Shown here piece by piece: positions 30,861 through 42,900 of a stretch of DNA of 64,000 nt; position 1 is the stretch's first letter, and the number at the start of each line of letters is the position of its first letter. This DNA is from Psychrobacter sp. BI730 (GTDB lineage: Bacteria; Pseudomonadota; Gammaproteobacteria; Pseudomonadales; Moraxellaceae): the NCBI RefSeq assembly GCF_013414195.1, contig NZ_JAATTV010000009.1, positions 62,001-126,000 of the forward strand, read 5' to 3'. Made by a program: the position numbers and the translations under genes. Under the pieces are notes generated by a model. The model was not told the DNA's origin, made no database searches, and worked only from the letters and a program-made list of their open reading frames with translations.

Positions 30861-33323
30861 ATGTCTGCCGATACCATCGCCCGCACTGCCTTTAAACAAG
30901 GCACCAAGCCACTTTACGATTATGACAAACACTGGGCGAGCTGCTACGAGCCAGCGCCTTATCTGCCGATGAGCCGCAAAGAGATGGACGATCTAGGCTG
31001 GGATGCTTGTGACGTCATCATCATCTCAGGTGATGCCTATGTCGATCATCCAAGCTTTGGTATGGCGATTATCGGTCGCTTGCTTGAGTCGCAAGGCTTT
31101 CGTGTTGGTATCATCGCGCAGCCAGATTGGAAGAGCAAAGACGCCTTTATGGAATTGGGCAAACCCGTCTATGCGTATGGCGTGACCGCGGGCAACATGG
31201 ACAGCATGATCAACCGCTATACCGCAGATCGTAAAATCCGTAGCGATGATGCTTACTCTCCTGGCAATGTAGCAAACAAACGCCCTGACCGCGCAGCTAT
31301 CGTCTATAGCCAGCGCTGCCGTGAAGCCTATCCTGATGTGCCAATTATCTTGGGCGGTATTGAGGGCAGTCTACGCCGTATCGCTCATTATGATTATTGG
31401 TCAGACAAAGTCCGCCGTAGTATCTTGCTGGATGCGCGTGCTGATGTCTTACTATATGGTAATGCTGAGCGTGCGATCGTCGATGTGGTACATGGTCTGT
31501 CTAAAGGCTATAGCTTTGAGCAAATGAGTAAACTGCGTGGCACCTCTTATCTGTTGACACCGACTCGCCGTCATTGGCAATCGGACATGACAGAAGTCGC
31601 CAGTAATGATGTTGATACCGTTGGCCGTGTCGATCCAATCATCAACCCTTATGTGATGACAGAAGATGTAGACCAATGCTCAATCGAGCAAGAAAAGCCA
31701 TCTGACTCCCCTGTTGGGCAAGCCATGCCGTCGTCCATTTCATCAATGTCGTCACAGTATCAGGGTTTTGTCGCTGAGCCAGTTGCCAATAAAGTCATCA
31801 ACGCCAATCAAGTAGACACCGACACGCAAGTAGTGCAAATGCGCGGCTTTGATAAGCCAAAGACCGCACGCAAGCACAAGATCAAGATGCCGCCCCGTGA
31901 GGAAACGGTGATTCGTCTGCCTGATTATGAGCATGTCAAATCTGACCCTGTACTCTATGCCCATGCCAACCGCATCTTGCATCTAGAGACCAACCCAGGT
32001 AACGCGCGTGCGCTTGTACAACGTCATAGCAGCGGTGCTGGTAACTCGCATACTTCTATCGATGTCTGGCTGAACCCGCCACCGATTCCACTCTCGACAG
32101 AAGAGATGGACTACGTATTTGACTTGCCATATGCCCGTCTACCGCATCCAAGCTATGGCGATGCGCGTATCCCTGCTTATGACATGATTAAGTTTTCGGT
32201 CAATATTATGCGCGGCTGTTTTGGCGGTTGTACCTTCTGCTCAATTACCGAGCACGAAGGCCGTATTATTCAAAACCGCTCAGAAGACTCTATCTTACGT
32301 GAAGTGGAAGCCATTCGTGATACCGCGCCTAACTTTACAGGTGTGATCTCTGATCTGGGCGGACCAACAGCCAATATGTATCGCCTCAATTGTAAAGACG
32401 AGACGATTGAAAAGAACTGCCGTAAGCCGTCTTGTGTCTATCCTGATGTCTGCGAAAACTTGCTGACCGATCATAGCAACTTGACCAAGCTATATCGCAA
32501 AGCCCGTGATATCAAAGGCGTGAAAAAAATCCTGATTGCCTCAGGCTTGCGTTATGATTTGGCAGTAAAAGATCCTGAATACGTCAAAGAGTTGGTTAGT
32601 CATCACGTCGGTGGTTATCTCAAAATTGCGCCTGAGCACTCTGAAGAAGGCGTGCTATCAAAGATGATGAAGCCTGGCATGGGCAGTTATGATCAATTCA
32701 AAGCTATGTTTGAGCAATTCAGCCAAGAAGCGGGCAAAGAGCAATATCTGATTCCATACTTCATCGCCGCCCATCCGGGTACCAAAGATGAAGACATGAT
32801 GAACCTTGCACTTTGGCTAAAAAGTCACGGATATCGCGCTGACCAAGTGCAGGCATTTTATCCAAGCCCGATGGCGACTGCGACCACCATGTACCACACG
32901 CACAAAGATCCGCTACATAAGGTCAGCCGTAGTGAAGGTGACATGGATATCGTCAAATCTGGCAAGCAGCGCAAACTGCATAAAGCGTTCCTCCGCTATC
33001 ATGACCCAAAAAACTGGGTACTACTACGTAAAGCCCTACAAGACATGGGCCGTAGTGATTTGATCGGTAAAAACCGTGGTTGCTTGATTCCACCATTTAA
33101 TGCCAGTTTAGAAGGCCGTGATGCAGCGCAGGACAGCTATCAATCAGCGCGCAAAAAGAATAGCCGTGTTGGCAATGATTCAGTGAAGCGCAGTAATGGC
33201 TCGTCAAACAACAGTGTGTCAGCTAAAGGTGCAGCAGGCAAAGGCATGGCGGGTAAGAAGAAAGTCAGCAAAGGCAATTTCCAGACTCAGCATACGGGTC
33301 TGCCACCGCGCAAAACCAAGTAG
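30861..33323 (+). CDS. YgiQ-family radical SAM protein
   Basis: Large (820 aa) radical-SAM enzyme of the YgiQ/UPF0313 family; reaction not established. The N-terminal domain is B12-binding-like in layout ([18 protein letters not shown]). The cluster site [13 protein letters not shown] (Cys at about 452, 456, 459 with CxxxCxxC spacing) lies mid-protein, followed by a second Cys set ([17 protein letters not shown]). Compared with E. coli YgiQ it has a long polar insert near residues 240-345 (Ser/Gln/Asp-rich) and a basic, Gly/Ser/Lys-rich tail of about 60 residues. The start has CAGGT upstream of ATG. It is followed by hairpins. Confidence 0.9.
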   Translation: MSADTIARTAFKQGTKPLYDYDKHWASCYEPAPYLPMSRKEMDDLGWDACDVIIISGDAYVDHPSFGMAIIGRLLESQGFRVGIIAQPDWKSKDAFMELGKPVYAYGVTAGNMDSMINRYTADRKIRSDDAYSPGNVANKRPDRAAIVYSQRCREAYPDVPIILGGIEGSLRRIAHYDYWSDKVRRSILLDARADVLLYGNAERAIVDVVHGLSKGYSFEQMSKLRGTSYLLTPTRRHWQSDMTEVASNDVDTVGRVDPIINPYVMTEDVDQCSIEQEKPSDSPVGQAMPSSISSMSSQYQGFVAEPVANKVINANQVDTDTQVVQMRGFDKPKTARKHKIKMPPREETVIRLPDYEHVKSDPVLYAHANRILHLETNPGNARALVQRHSSGAGNSHTSIDVWLNPPPIPLSTEEMDYVFDLPYARLPHPSYGDARIPAYDMIKFSVNIMRGCFGGCTFCSITEHEGRIIQNRSEDSILREVEAIRDTAPNFTGVISDLGGPTANMYRLNCKDETIEKNCRKPSCVYPDVCENLLTDHSNLTKLYRKARDIKGVKKILIASGLRYDLAVKDPEYVKELVSHHVGGYLKIAPEHSEEGVLSKMMKPGMGSYDQFKAMFEQFSQEAGKEQYLIPYFIAAHPGTKDEDMMNLALWLKSHGYRADQVQAFYPSPMATATTMYHTHKDPLHKVSRSEGDMDIVKSGKQRKLHKAFLRYHDPKNWVLLRKALQDMGRSDLIGKNRGCLIPPFNASLEGRDAAQDSYQSARKKNSRVGNDSVKRSNGSSNNSVSAKGAAGKGMAGKKKVSKGNFQTQHTGLPPRKTK

Positions 33324-33652
33324 TATTCATAGCAAGTAATGTTCATAGTATAAAAATACATGCTCAATCTAGAGCATGTTAAGTAAAACAAAAAGTCGCC
33401 TATCAGCCACTCGTTGATAGACGCTTTTTTATGCACCAATTTTATAGACGCGCACTTCATAGCTAACACGGCTTACTTTTCACCATGTCGCAAATTGCAA
33501 GTTACATTAGACAGCGGTTGGGTAACGAAGCTAACAGGTAATGAACAATTTCTAACATTGAAATGGTTCGTTTTCGCTACTATAACCCTCATATGCTAAA
33601 CGCATCATTAAGAACAAGTAAATGACATCAGCGAAAAGCTTTGGAGAGCACT
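33324..33652. other. Intergenic region ygiQ-lipoprotein gene
   Basis: 329 bp. Two hairpins: ACATGCTC/GAGCATGT (33358-33379) and the terminator at 33390-33430. The second half is AT-rich and should contain the promoter of the lipoprotein gene at 33653; nothing else seen. Confidence 0.4.
33390..33430 (+). terminator. Terminator after ygiQ
   Basis: Imperfect hairpin: CTATCA/TGATAG with further pairing AAAAAG/CTTTTT around a small internal bulge, ending in a T run. It lies about 70 bp after the ygiQ stop. Confidence 0.7.
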
Positions 33653-34063
33653 ATGAAAATGATAACTAAAATTGCGACCACCCTACCAGTCCTTGCCTTA
33701 TTGAGCGCTTGTGCGACTACCGCACCCACTACCCCAGATGCAACTGATACGCCAGTTCCAGAAAAAGTAACCGCTGCCTATGATCGTATGGCACCAGCAC
33801 CATACACCTGTACCGATGACAGCAAAATCATGGCAAAGCAATCTATCAACAAAGAACAAGTGATGCTCAACGCTACCTTACCAAAAGTAAAATGGGCAGA
33901 GCAGCCAATCATCCTAAACGGTAAAGTGAAAGGCGAAGTCGCAAGCTATGTAAACGACTCAAACCCAGAAGTCGTCTATGCATGGCACATGAAAGGTGAC
34001 AAAGGTATCTTTGCGATGAAGTGGGCTGATGGTAAAGAATACCAAGTAAACTGCCAAATCTAA
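33653..34063 (+). CDS. Small lipoprotein, possibly MliC-like
   Basis: 136-aa lipoprotein with signal MKMITKIATTLPVLALLSAC (lipobox LSAC). The mature part has two conserved-looking cysteines: PYTCTDDSK near the start of the mature domain and YQVNCQI at the end. A WHMKGDKGIFAMKWADG stretch lies near the C-terminus. A C...W..kGd...C layout resembles the MliC (lysozyme inhibitor) fold, but that is only a resemblance. The ORF can be read from a TTG at 33641; the ATG at 33653 has GGAG upstream and was chosen. It has its own terminator downstream. Confidence 0.72.
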   Translation: MKMITKIATTLPVLALLSACATTAPTTPDATDTPVPEKVTAAYDRMAPAPYTCTDDSKIMAKQSINKEQVMLNATLPKVKWAEQPIILNGKVKGEVASYVNDSNPEVVYAWHMKGDKGIFAMKWADGKEYQVNCQI

Positions 34064-34112
34064 TCAATTAAAGATAAGCTCATATCGTAATAGACAAATA
34101 GTCGTAATAGAT

Positions 34113-34146
34113 AAAAAGCAGTCATTAAATAGTGGCTGCTTTTTTA
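34113..34146 (+). terminator. Terminator after the MliC-like lipoprotein gene
   Basis: Stem GCAGTCA/TGGCTGC (one T-G pair) with an 8-nt loop and flanking A/T runs, about 50 bp after the stop codon. Confidence 0.85.
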
Positions 34147-34208
34147 TGCGTGTTCGTTTGATACGTTTATAAAGACGGCTATAAAAACCAGTTCCAAATA
34201 GACGGTTG

Positions 34209-34315
34209 TACAGTCAGTTCAATATAATTTCGATAAAAGGAAACCGAGTGCAAGTTATACATTAGTATGCTTAGCGAGGATGACGATGTAGCGGATTTAT
34301 ATAGACTTGACTATA
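34209..34315. repeat. Palindromic element copy A (degenerate)
   Basis: Member of the ~105-bp palindrome family. The left arm contains CAGTCAGTTCAATATAA and the right arm, read in reverse complement, begins TAGTCAAGTCTATATAA. The conserved centre is partly kept: AAACCGAGTGCAAG on the left side and AGCGAGGATGACG on the right. It is the most divergent of the five copies and abuts copy B. Confidence 0.75.
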
Positions 34316-34421
34316 TGGTTGATTCAATTTAAAAGTAGTACAAGGCAGCCGAGTGCAGTTGTAACTGTGATACTTTAAGCGAGGTTAACGCTGTCATTCT
34401 TTTATAGAGGATTGACTCTAT
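34313..34421. repeat. Palindromic element copy B
   Basis: Centre shared with copies C and E: GGCAGCCGAGTGCAG and AAGCGAGGTTAACGCTG. Outer arms pair imperfectly: TTGATTCAATTTAAAAG on the left against TCAATCCTCTATAAAAG (reverse complement of the right arm). It directly follows copy A in the same orientation and lies about 100 bp upstream of a lipoprotein gene. Confidence 0.85.
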
Positions 34422-34525
34422 CAAAACTTACCATCTGATGTATTTCGCTAGAGAAGCACCAAGAAAGCTGTCAAAATAGCAGGTAAAGCAAATCAATCAT
34501 GACCAACAATCAAAAGGGTAACTCG

Positions 34526-35059
34526 ATGGCGAAGCGTCTGATAAATATGATGGTAATTGCAACGGCAAGCATGTGGGCGCTGACAGGCTGCGATAACGCT
34601 ACCGATTCTGTCGATGCCGCTGAGCAAACTGCGGAGACAACAGCAGATCCATCCGCCCCAGCAGCCGACACCATCGACTGGTCACTGGTAGATAGCGGCG
34701 AAAAGCCTGCTGACCCTACCAATTATAAGTATCCGTTTGCCATCGACAGTCAAAATGTCCGAGACTATGCAGATTACTTCAAAGTGGACGCTGCGACCGC
34801 TCAGCATAATCTGACGGTGAGCATGGCAAGTAACGAAGCGTTATCGAAAGCCTTGGATCAACTCAGCGAAACCTATGTCTCACACGAGCTAACCGATGGT
34901 AATGAAATGACGCTTATCATTCATACCACGACCGATGTTGCTGCCAGTACCTACGATTATGTGCTGTCTGATGACTTTGCCAAAGGGCTGGTATTACCTA
35001 TCGTGATACAGCCAGATGGTAAGAAAGGTGACGCAAAGGCGCATGGAGAAGTACCATAA
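34526..35059 (+). CDS. Putative lipoprotein of unknown function
   Basis: 177-aa lipoprotein with signal MAKRLINMMVIATASMWALTGC (lipobox LTGC). The first part of the mature chain is an Ala/Asp/Thr/Glu-rich linker (about 25 residues), then a folded-looking domain containing YKYPFAIDSQNVRDYADYF and a C-terminal IVIQPDGKKGDAK. I do not recognise the family. An upstream in-frame ATG at 34499 exists; the ATG at 34526 has AAGGG about 9 nt before it and is the better start. The palindromic elements lie in its upstream region. Confidence 0.7.
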   Translation: MAKRLINMMVIATASMWALTGCDNATDSVDAAEQTAETTADPSAPAADTIDWSLVDSGEKPADPTNYKYPFAIDSQNVRDYADYFKVDAATAQHNLTVSMASNEALSKALDQLSETYVSHELTDGNEMTLIIHTTTDVAASTYDYVLSDDFAKGLVLPIVIQPDGKKGDAKAHGEVP

Positions 35060-35161
35060 TAGCGTATTTACAAATTTAAAATAATAAAATTGCTCAAAGT
35101 GAAAGGTGTGCGGAATACTACTTGTGACCACTAAGTAAGTCTACTTTATAGGAAAAAATCG

Positions 35162-35926
35162 ATGCAAGATGACTATCCGAAATTTGCCACTGAAGAAAAC
35201 TTTAAGAAGTTCGTCGCAAATTTGAAGGGGATTACTGACTTAGATGAAGTAACCAAAACATTTTCAGATAAAGAAAAGGTTGCAGATTACCTTATTGATA
35301 ATTTGCTTGTCATTGAACTAAAAACCTTAAAGTCCAATCCACGAGATAAAGTTATAGGTTATGTGCAAAGTGAAACAGATAAAATTAATCAAGCTGAGGG
35401 ACTTCCTGTTTTTTATGGGCAACATAACTTTAGAGAAGCTACTCAAATACTACAAGATGGCGAAAAACTTACAACTAAGTTGGATAACCTGTATTTTAGA
35501 CAAATAGAAGAAGTAATGAGGAAGGCAAACAAACAAATAAAATCAACCATCAATAGCTTCGGCATGACTCATAATACATATGGATTTTTAACTATAATTA
35601 ATGAGCGTGCTGACTTCTATCAGCCTGAAATTTTGGCTGGTTACATTTGTAGAGAGCTTCTTAAAACGAATGTAGATGGAACGCCTAAATATTCAAATAT
35701 ACATCAAGTAGCATTTATTCAAAGTTCGTATAAGGTAAATGATATTAGTGACAACATACTAATACCCTGCCATTTTATTAAGAATTCGTTATTAGTAGAT
35801 ACAGAGTTAAGTAAAAAAGCTGAAGAAGTTATGATATTTTTTTGGAGTGAATTCGCAAGGTTCGTCGGAATTGAAAACTTTCATATCAAAAATCCTAGAG
35901 ATTTACCAGCTACAAAAATTATTTAG
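35162..35926 (+). CDS. AT-rich orphan protein, possible PD-(D/E)xK nuclease fold
   Basis: 254-aa soluble protein not recognised. Its coding sequence is much richer in A/T than its neighbours and its codons favour A/T endings, so recent acquisition is likely. Residues 43-55 read YLIDNLLVIELKT: a hydrophobic strand with D46, then E52-x-K54, the layout of PD-(D/E)xK nucleases. A helix-rich region follows (84-130), then a strand-like YGFLTIINERADFY. The match is by eye and could be chance. It stands alone, with no methylase or other defence genes next to it. The ribosome site is weak (AGGA about 9 nt upstream). Confidence 0.7.
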   Translation: MQDDYPKFATEENFKKFVANLKGITDLDEVTKTFSDKEKVADYLIDNLLVIELKTLKSNPRDKVIGYVQSETDKINQAEGLPVFYGQHNFREATQILQDGEKLTTKLDNLYFRQIEEVMRKANKQIKSTINSFGMTHNTYGFLTIINERADFYQPEILAGYICRELLKTNVDGTPKYSNIHQVAFIQSSYKVNDISDNILIPCHFIKNSLLVDTELSKKAEEVMIFFWSEFARFVGIENFHIKNPRDLPATKII

Positions 35927-36078
35927 AAGTAGTAATTTATTATAGTGTGCACTCAACGGCGCCATATAATGTATAGCAAATAACTGAAATCAATCCCTCG
36001 TGTAGACTATTTCACATATTTATCAGATAAAACTTATAGCCTAAAAACTCTTTTTGTAAAAAGTACATGAAGTGAATT

Positions 36079-36219
36079 CTACACCTCTACAATGTCTACC
36101 TTATCTCTATACAAGGCGATAGCCATACGCGAGGGACGAGCGCCGAGTAAACCATTAAAGAAAGACGGCTCATGACCCGCATATTCGCCCACTATTAAAG
36201 TAAGCGATGCTGAGGCCAT
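36079..36219 (-). CDS. Possible small protein or gene remnant, 46 codons
   Basis: Frame from ATG 36217-36219 to TAG 36079-36081. The predicted peptide starts MASASLTLIVGEYAG and ends with ALYRDKVDIVEV; composition is protein-like, with a balanced mix of residues. The ribosome site is poor (only an AAAAG-like stretch). It may be a small protein, a piece of a degraded gene or a chance frame in a dispersed repeat. It is too short to identify. Confidence 0.3.
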   Translation of the reverse strand: MASASLTLIVGEYAGHEPSFFNGLLGARPSRMAIALYRDKVDIVEV

Positions 36220-36280
36220 GCTTTTAAATCTTTTGCTCTTGCGCTAGGGACGGGCGTGTTATTAAAGTATGACCTAACCA

Positions 36281-36304
36281 GAAAATCCCCTCTAAGGGAT
36301 TTTC
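36281..36304 (-). terminator. Hairpin after ligA, probable terminator
   Basis: Perfect 9-bp stem GAAAATCCC/GGGATTTTC with a 6-nt loop, about 35 bp beyond the ligA stop on the minus strand. The T run is only four bases, inside the stem, so it is a weaker intrinsic terminator than the others in the window. Confidence 0.6.
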
Positions 36305-36335
36305 ACTTGCGAACCTAAAATTGCAGTGCAATTTT

Positions 36336-38489
<2,154 letters not shown>

Positions 38490-38525
38490 TCAAGATGTCG
38501 ATATGATAACAAGTTTGTAGGAAGC

Positions 38526-38560
38526 TCGGTATAGTCAATCCTATATAAATCAAATACCAT
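38526..38560. repeat. Possible solo arm of the palindromic element
   Basis: The stretch GGTATAGTCAATCCTATATAA (38529 onward) resembles the outer arm of the palindrome family, especially copies A and B. No matching right arm or conserved centre was found nearby, so it may be a decayed copy or chance. Confidence 0.3.
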
Positions 38561-38614
38561 GTCAGGCTTGCTCAGTCTACTATGGTTAGCATTTTGCAGA
38601 AACTATAGCTCATT

Positions 38615-38653
38615 AAAAAAGGCAAATAACGTTAATCGCTATTTGCCCTTTTT
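38615..38653 (-). terminator. Terminator after zipA
   Basis: Stem GGCAAATA/TATTTGCC with about an 11-nt loop and A/T flanks, between zipA (stop at 38718) and ligA. It suggests that ligA may have its own promoter. Confidence 0.8.
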
Positions 38654-38717
38654 ATGATTTCTGCTATTAAGCAGCTCTCAATATGTATAGCTTCTAACTT
38701 TCGTAGCTTTTAAAACG

Positions 38718-39734
38718 TTAACCCTCATAATCACGAACTTGGTTACGCAGTTGTTGCTTGTATTCAGGCGTGATTGGTTCGTTCTCTTCATCAAGCATAA
38801 TTGCATCAAGATCGCTTGCCATCATATAAGCAATGCTCATCATACTATCAAAGCTGCGCACGGCTTGTGGATGCGGCAATGACAAGAACACGACGATACC
38901 GTTATAGGTGTTGGTCGCAACACTATGCGGATCAAACGGTGCGATACCGCTATCAGTAATGCCCATCATACTAAACCACAGCATACCCGTGCCGTCTTTT
39001 TGCTCGTAGCGATGGAACATATTCATCGCGCCATAGCGTAGACCGTATTTATCAATCAATGCTAACAGATCACGACCACGGATAATCGCCGCTGGACGGT
39101 CACGATATTGGTGCGGCAAGATGGTGATATTGATATTGTCTTTGGCATTAATCAACGGGCCGTTTTGCGCATCATCACCTGACTCTGATAGATGCTGATC
39201 CAGTATCGGGCTATTATCATCGAAGCTTGGCTCTTCTGCCGTATCAATGGTTGGCATCAGACTATCGGTCGCTGACATTAGGCTAGAGAATGCATCAGGC
39301 TCTTGCTCGATATGCATCTGATCTGCGACTTCTACAAACTCAGCACTATCGGCACGGCGCTGCTCTTCTTGCCAGCGCGCGTAGTCGGCTTCATCGATGA
39401 CGTCATGGTCGTCAGCTGCTATATGGTCACGCTCAGCCGTTAGTTGAGCGTCAACGTTGGTATGCGCTTGCGTCAATGGCTCTTCTTCAACCACAGCATC
39501 CAAGTAACTACGATCTGGACCGATGCTCGTCTCGCCTGCGACCGTATCATCAAGGTCTGGCTGATCGACGATATTGCGCTCGTGACGCGGTATGATCGGA
39601 ATACCATTTTTATCATAATTGACCGCAGCAGCTTCGGTAGCACCGCGGCGCTTAAAGCTACGAATGACCATAAACAGCCCTGCGAGCACGATAAACGCGG
39701 CAATGGCAATCAATATAAACTGAATAACGGTCAT
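38718..39734 (-). CDS. zipA: Cell division protein ZipA
   Basis: Inner-membrane protein that tethers FtsZ at the division ring. One N-terminal membrane helix (about residues 4-24, IQFILIAIAAFIVLAGLFMVI) is followed by a basic patch KRR, a long acidic and Gln/Ser-rich linker (about 40-200), and a C-terminal FtsZ-binding globular domain (IRGRDLLALIDKYGLRYGAM to LRNQVRDYEG). Length 338 aa matches ZipA (about 330). The gene order smc-zipA-ligA is the usual one in related gammaproteobacteria. Confidence 0.93.
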   Translation of the reverse strand: MTVIQFILIAIAAFIVLAGLFMVIRSFKRRGATEAAAVNYDKNGIPIIPRHERNIVDQPDLDDTVAGETSIGPDRSYLDAVVEEEPLTQAHTNVDAQLTAERDHIAADDHDVIDEADYARWQEEQRRADSAEFVEVADQMHIEQEPDAFSSLMSATDSLMPTIDTAEEPSFDDNSPILDQHLSESGDDAQNGPLINAKDNINITILPHQYRDRPAAIIRGRDLLALIDKYGLRYGAMNMFHRYEQKDGTGMLWFSMMGITDSGIAPFDPHSVATNTYNGIVVFLSLPHPQAVRSFDSMMSIAYMMASDLDAIMLDEENEPITPEYKQQLRNQVRDYEG

Positions 39735-39949
39735 GATAAATACATCCTAGTATATATAACAAAAGGGAATACACAAACGAGCATAAATGGCAATATTCTA
39801 GCATGGCTGACCTATATCGTCACCACATTGTGTACTTTATAACCAGTATGCTGGACTGAGGTCAAGCTTATTTGCATTTATGCCAATTGATTGATTATAT
39901 TTGCATCGCGCTGATTCTCATAGCACTTTTAATGTCGACTATTTCACGC

Positions 39950-42900
39950 TTAGCTCTCTACGTAACGCGCAGCTTCATCAAGCGACACACTGACTAGTGT
40001 AGAAATGCCTGCACTTGGCATGGTAATACCTTTTAGCTCATCAGCAATTTGCATCGTCAGTTTATTATGACTGATAAAGATAAACTGCAAATCATCTGCC
40101 AGCTCATGGATGAGACTGGTAAAGCGCGCAACGTTTGCATCATCAAGCGGTGCATCGACCTCATCAAGCACACAGAACGGTGCAGGATGCTGCTTAAATA
40201 TCGCAAAAATCAAACTCAATGCAGTAAGGGTTTTTTCACCACCCGATAATACCGCTAAGCGACTATTACGTTTGCCCTTTGGCTGCGCCATTAAGGTAAG
40301 CCCTGCCCGCCATTGTTCGGACTTTGGCGTATTGGCTAGCATCTCATCAGTGTTCAACGTCAGGCTAGCTTGTCCACCGCCAAAGACTTTGGCAAATAAA
40401 TTGGCCAGCTCATTATTGACCGCATCAAGTGTCTGCATAAACAGCGTCTTGGTCGTCTCATCAATAGAGGCAATCGCTTCAGTCAATGTCTGCATACTGG
40501 CCGCGATATCTGCCGTCTGCTGTGCGAGTGGCTCTAGGCGTTCGTTCACCTCAGCCAACTCTGCGACTGCTGCCAAATTCACTGACCCAATCTTACTCAA
40601 TTGCTGGGTTAACTTGGCGCGCTCGGACTCTAGCTCAGCGATTTTGTCTGGACGGACGCGGCGATCATGAGCGATGAAATCTGCTAGCAAGTTTGAGACG
40701 CTTATGCTTTGTTGCGGTTGCTCTGCTTGCGCTTTATATTTATGACTTACACGATAATAAGCATCTAAAGCGCTCTGCGTGTGTGCGCTAGCATCCTCTA
40801 ACCGTGCCGCGCTTAATGCCAGCTCAGTAGCATGATGGGCAAGCTCGCTTTGCTGCTTTTGCAATGTATTTTGCAATGTATCAAATGCCGTCTGCTGCTC
40901 AGCGTACGTTTGTTTTAGTGCTGTTAGCGCAGTATCACGCTCATTCAATAGCACTTGCTGCTCATCGCGCGTTATTTGGGCAGACTGTAGCGCTGCTTGT
41001 AGCTCTGGCAGTTTAGTTTGCTGCTGCTCATGACGCGTCTGTAGACTTTGCTCATTCTCTAACGAGTTGTCGTGTTGCTCAGTTGCACGAGCCAGACTGC
41101 TAACACTATGTTCTAAACGCATCTCGTATTGCTGAATACGCAGCTGCAATGCTTGCCAAGCATCATCATCAGCTTGACGCGCACGGTTTAGCTCGCTGCG
41201 CTCAGCTTGCAGTTGCTGAGTTGTCGCTCGTGCTTCTGCTATTTGCGGCGTTAGCGTAGCAATCTCGCTTTCAATATGCTGTTGTTCTTGTTCAAGGGTT
41301 TGTTGCTCTTGTGCCAACTCTTGCTTTTCTTGCTCAAGCGTTGCTTTATCAGCGTTCAGGCGTTGGCTATCCGCTTGCAAGCGCTCGGCGTTAGCTCTCT
41401 CGGTAATTAATTGCTGCTGGTATTTATGCTTATCACGGGTTAACTGCTCGGCTTGCGCGCGCGTTTCTTCCAAGCTAACCATCAACGCATCATAATCGCG
41501 CTGATTTTTTGCAATAGATTTTTGCTGCTCTTGTATTTTGCTTTCAAACTCATCAAGTAAGTCTTCTAACGCTTGCAAACGCGTACGCTGTTGCAGACGC
41601 TGCGTGAGGAATTGGCTATTGCTATCGTTTTGCTCATCCTGTGCACCAGCGAATTTGCTTAAGTTAATGGTTCCATGACGACTGATGAGCCAACCATCTG
41701 CGGTGAGCAATATCGCTGATGGTGGTAATGACTTTAGAACATCAGTAAGTGTGTCAATCTCATGCTGCTGACTGGTCTCAAACTGCGCTGTATATATATA
41801 GCACTGCTGCCAAAGCGCTAATGTAGGCTGTTTAATCAACTGCGATAATGGCAACACTTTATCAATCAAACTATCTGGCAATTCGCTGATAAAGTCATGG
41901 TCACTAATATCATTTTGCGCCGTAGGCAACCATAGGCTATGACCTGTCTCTATTAGAGCTTTATCATTTGCACTGGCAGACGTGTTTTGTGCCGTTTGAT
42001 AAGTCAGTAAATCTGTAATGTCATGCTCAAGCGCTTGCCATAAGCTATCAGCACTTTGAGAAATACCGTTAGCGTTATTAGCGTCTGATTGCTTAATTTG
42101 ATTCGCTTGTTGGTTAGCAACCAGCACATGGCTGTCTAGCCATAATGCTAGGATACTATCGAGTAGCGGCGCATACTTCTGCCCTTTTGCACTTAGCTCA
42201 ATCTGCTCACGTAGCGTTGCAATAGCTAACGGCTGATGATGTATGCCATCGCTATCTGCATTATCTGTCTCGATAACTTTCGACTTTGCTGATTGCTTTT
42301 GTGTAGGTTTCGGATGCAGTATTTGATGCAGGGTATCGTATTCGCCTGCCAGCAGCGCATGACGCTTTTCATTATCGCTCAGCTTGCTCTGCTGTGCGTT
42401 TAGTCTCTGCTGCAAGCTGTGCGCTTGCGGTTGTATCTCAGACAAGCGTTCATCGACGGCTTCGCGTTGACGCTCAACTTGCTGCAACTGTGTGTTTAGC
42501 TCAGTGACTTGTTGTTCTAGCAGTTGACTTAGAACTTGCTCATCATCCGTTTTACTCACATCAGCACTGTCAGATGCAGACGGCGCTATAGACTGCTGTA
42601 ATTGCTGCCACAGATTTTGCCAGTTTTGCTCACGGCGTTGCCATTTATCATAGCTTTGCTGATGGCGTTTCTGTGCTTGAGCGTTAATGGCTTGCTGCTG
42701 CTCAAGCGAACGGGCTTTATCTTGTAAGCGTGACAGATTATTTTGCGTTTCATGCCACACGCGTTGTAGCGGCTGCTCATTGCGCTTATAGTTATCGCGT
42801 TTATCAGTTAGCTCAGTCAGCTGCGGGCGTAACGCTTCTAGCGCTTGATTCTGCTCAGCTTGTTCAGCTTTTAGGCGTTCAATATCAGCGAGTGATTGCG

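Larger units (their letters stand above)
34064..34525. other. Intergenic region with terminator and two palindromic repeats
   Basis: 462 bp. It contains the terminator 34113-34146, then the two palindromic elements at about 34209-34315 and 34313-34421 head to tail, then about 80 bp leading to the start of the next lipoprotein gene. Confidence 0.6.
35927..36335. other. Intergenic region with a possible small ORF
   Basis: 409 bp between an orphan gene and the ligA 3' end. It contains a 46-codon frame on the minus strand (36079-36219) and the ligA terminator (36281-36304). There are two related stretches on the plus strand, GCGAGGGACGAGCGC and GCGCTAGGGACGGGCG, about 110 bp apart; they could be traces of a repeat. 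Confidence 0.4.

Noticed and set aside
40110-40670. 186-codon frame antisense within smc
   Set aside because: Shadow of the smc C-terminal head, whose motifs are unambiguous.
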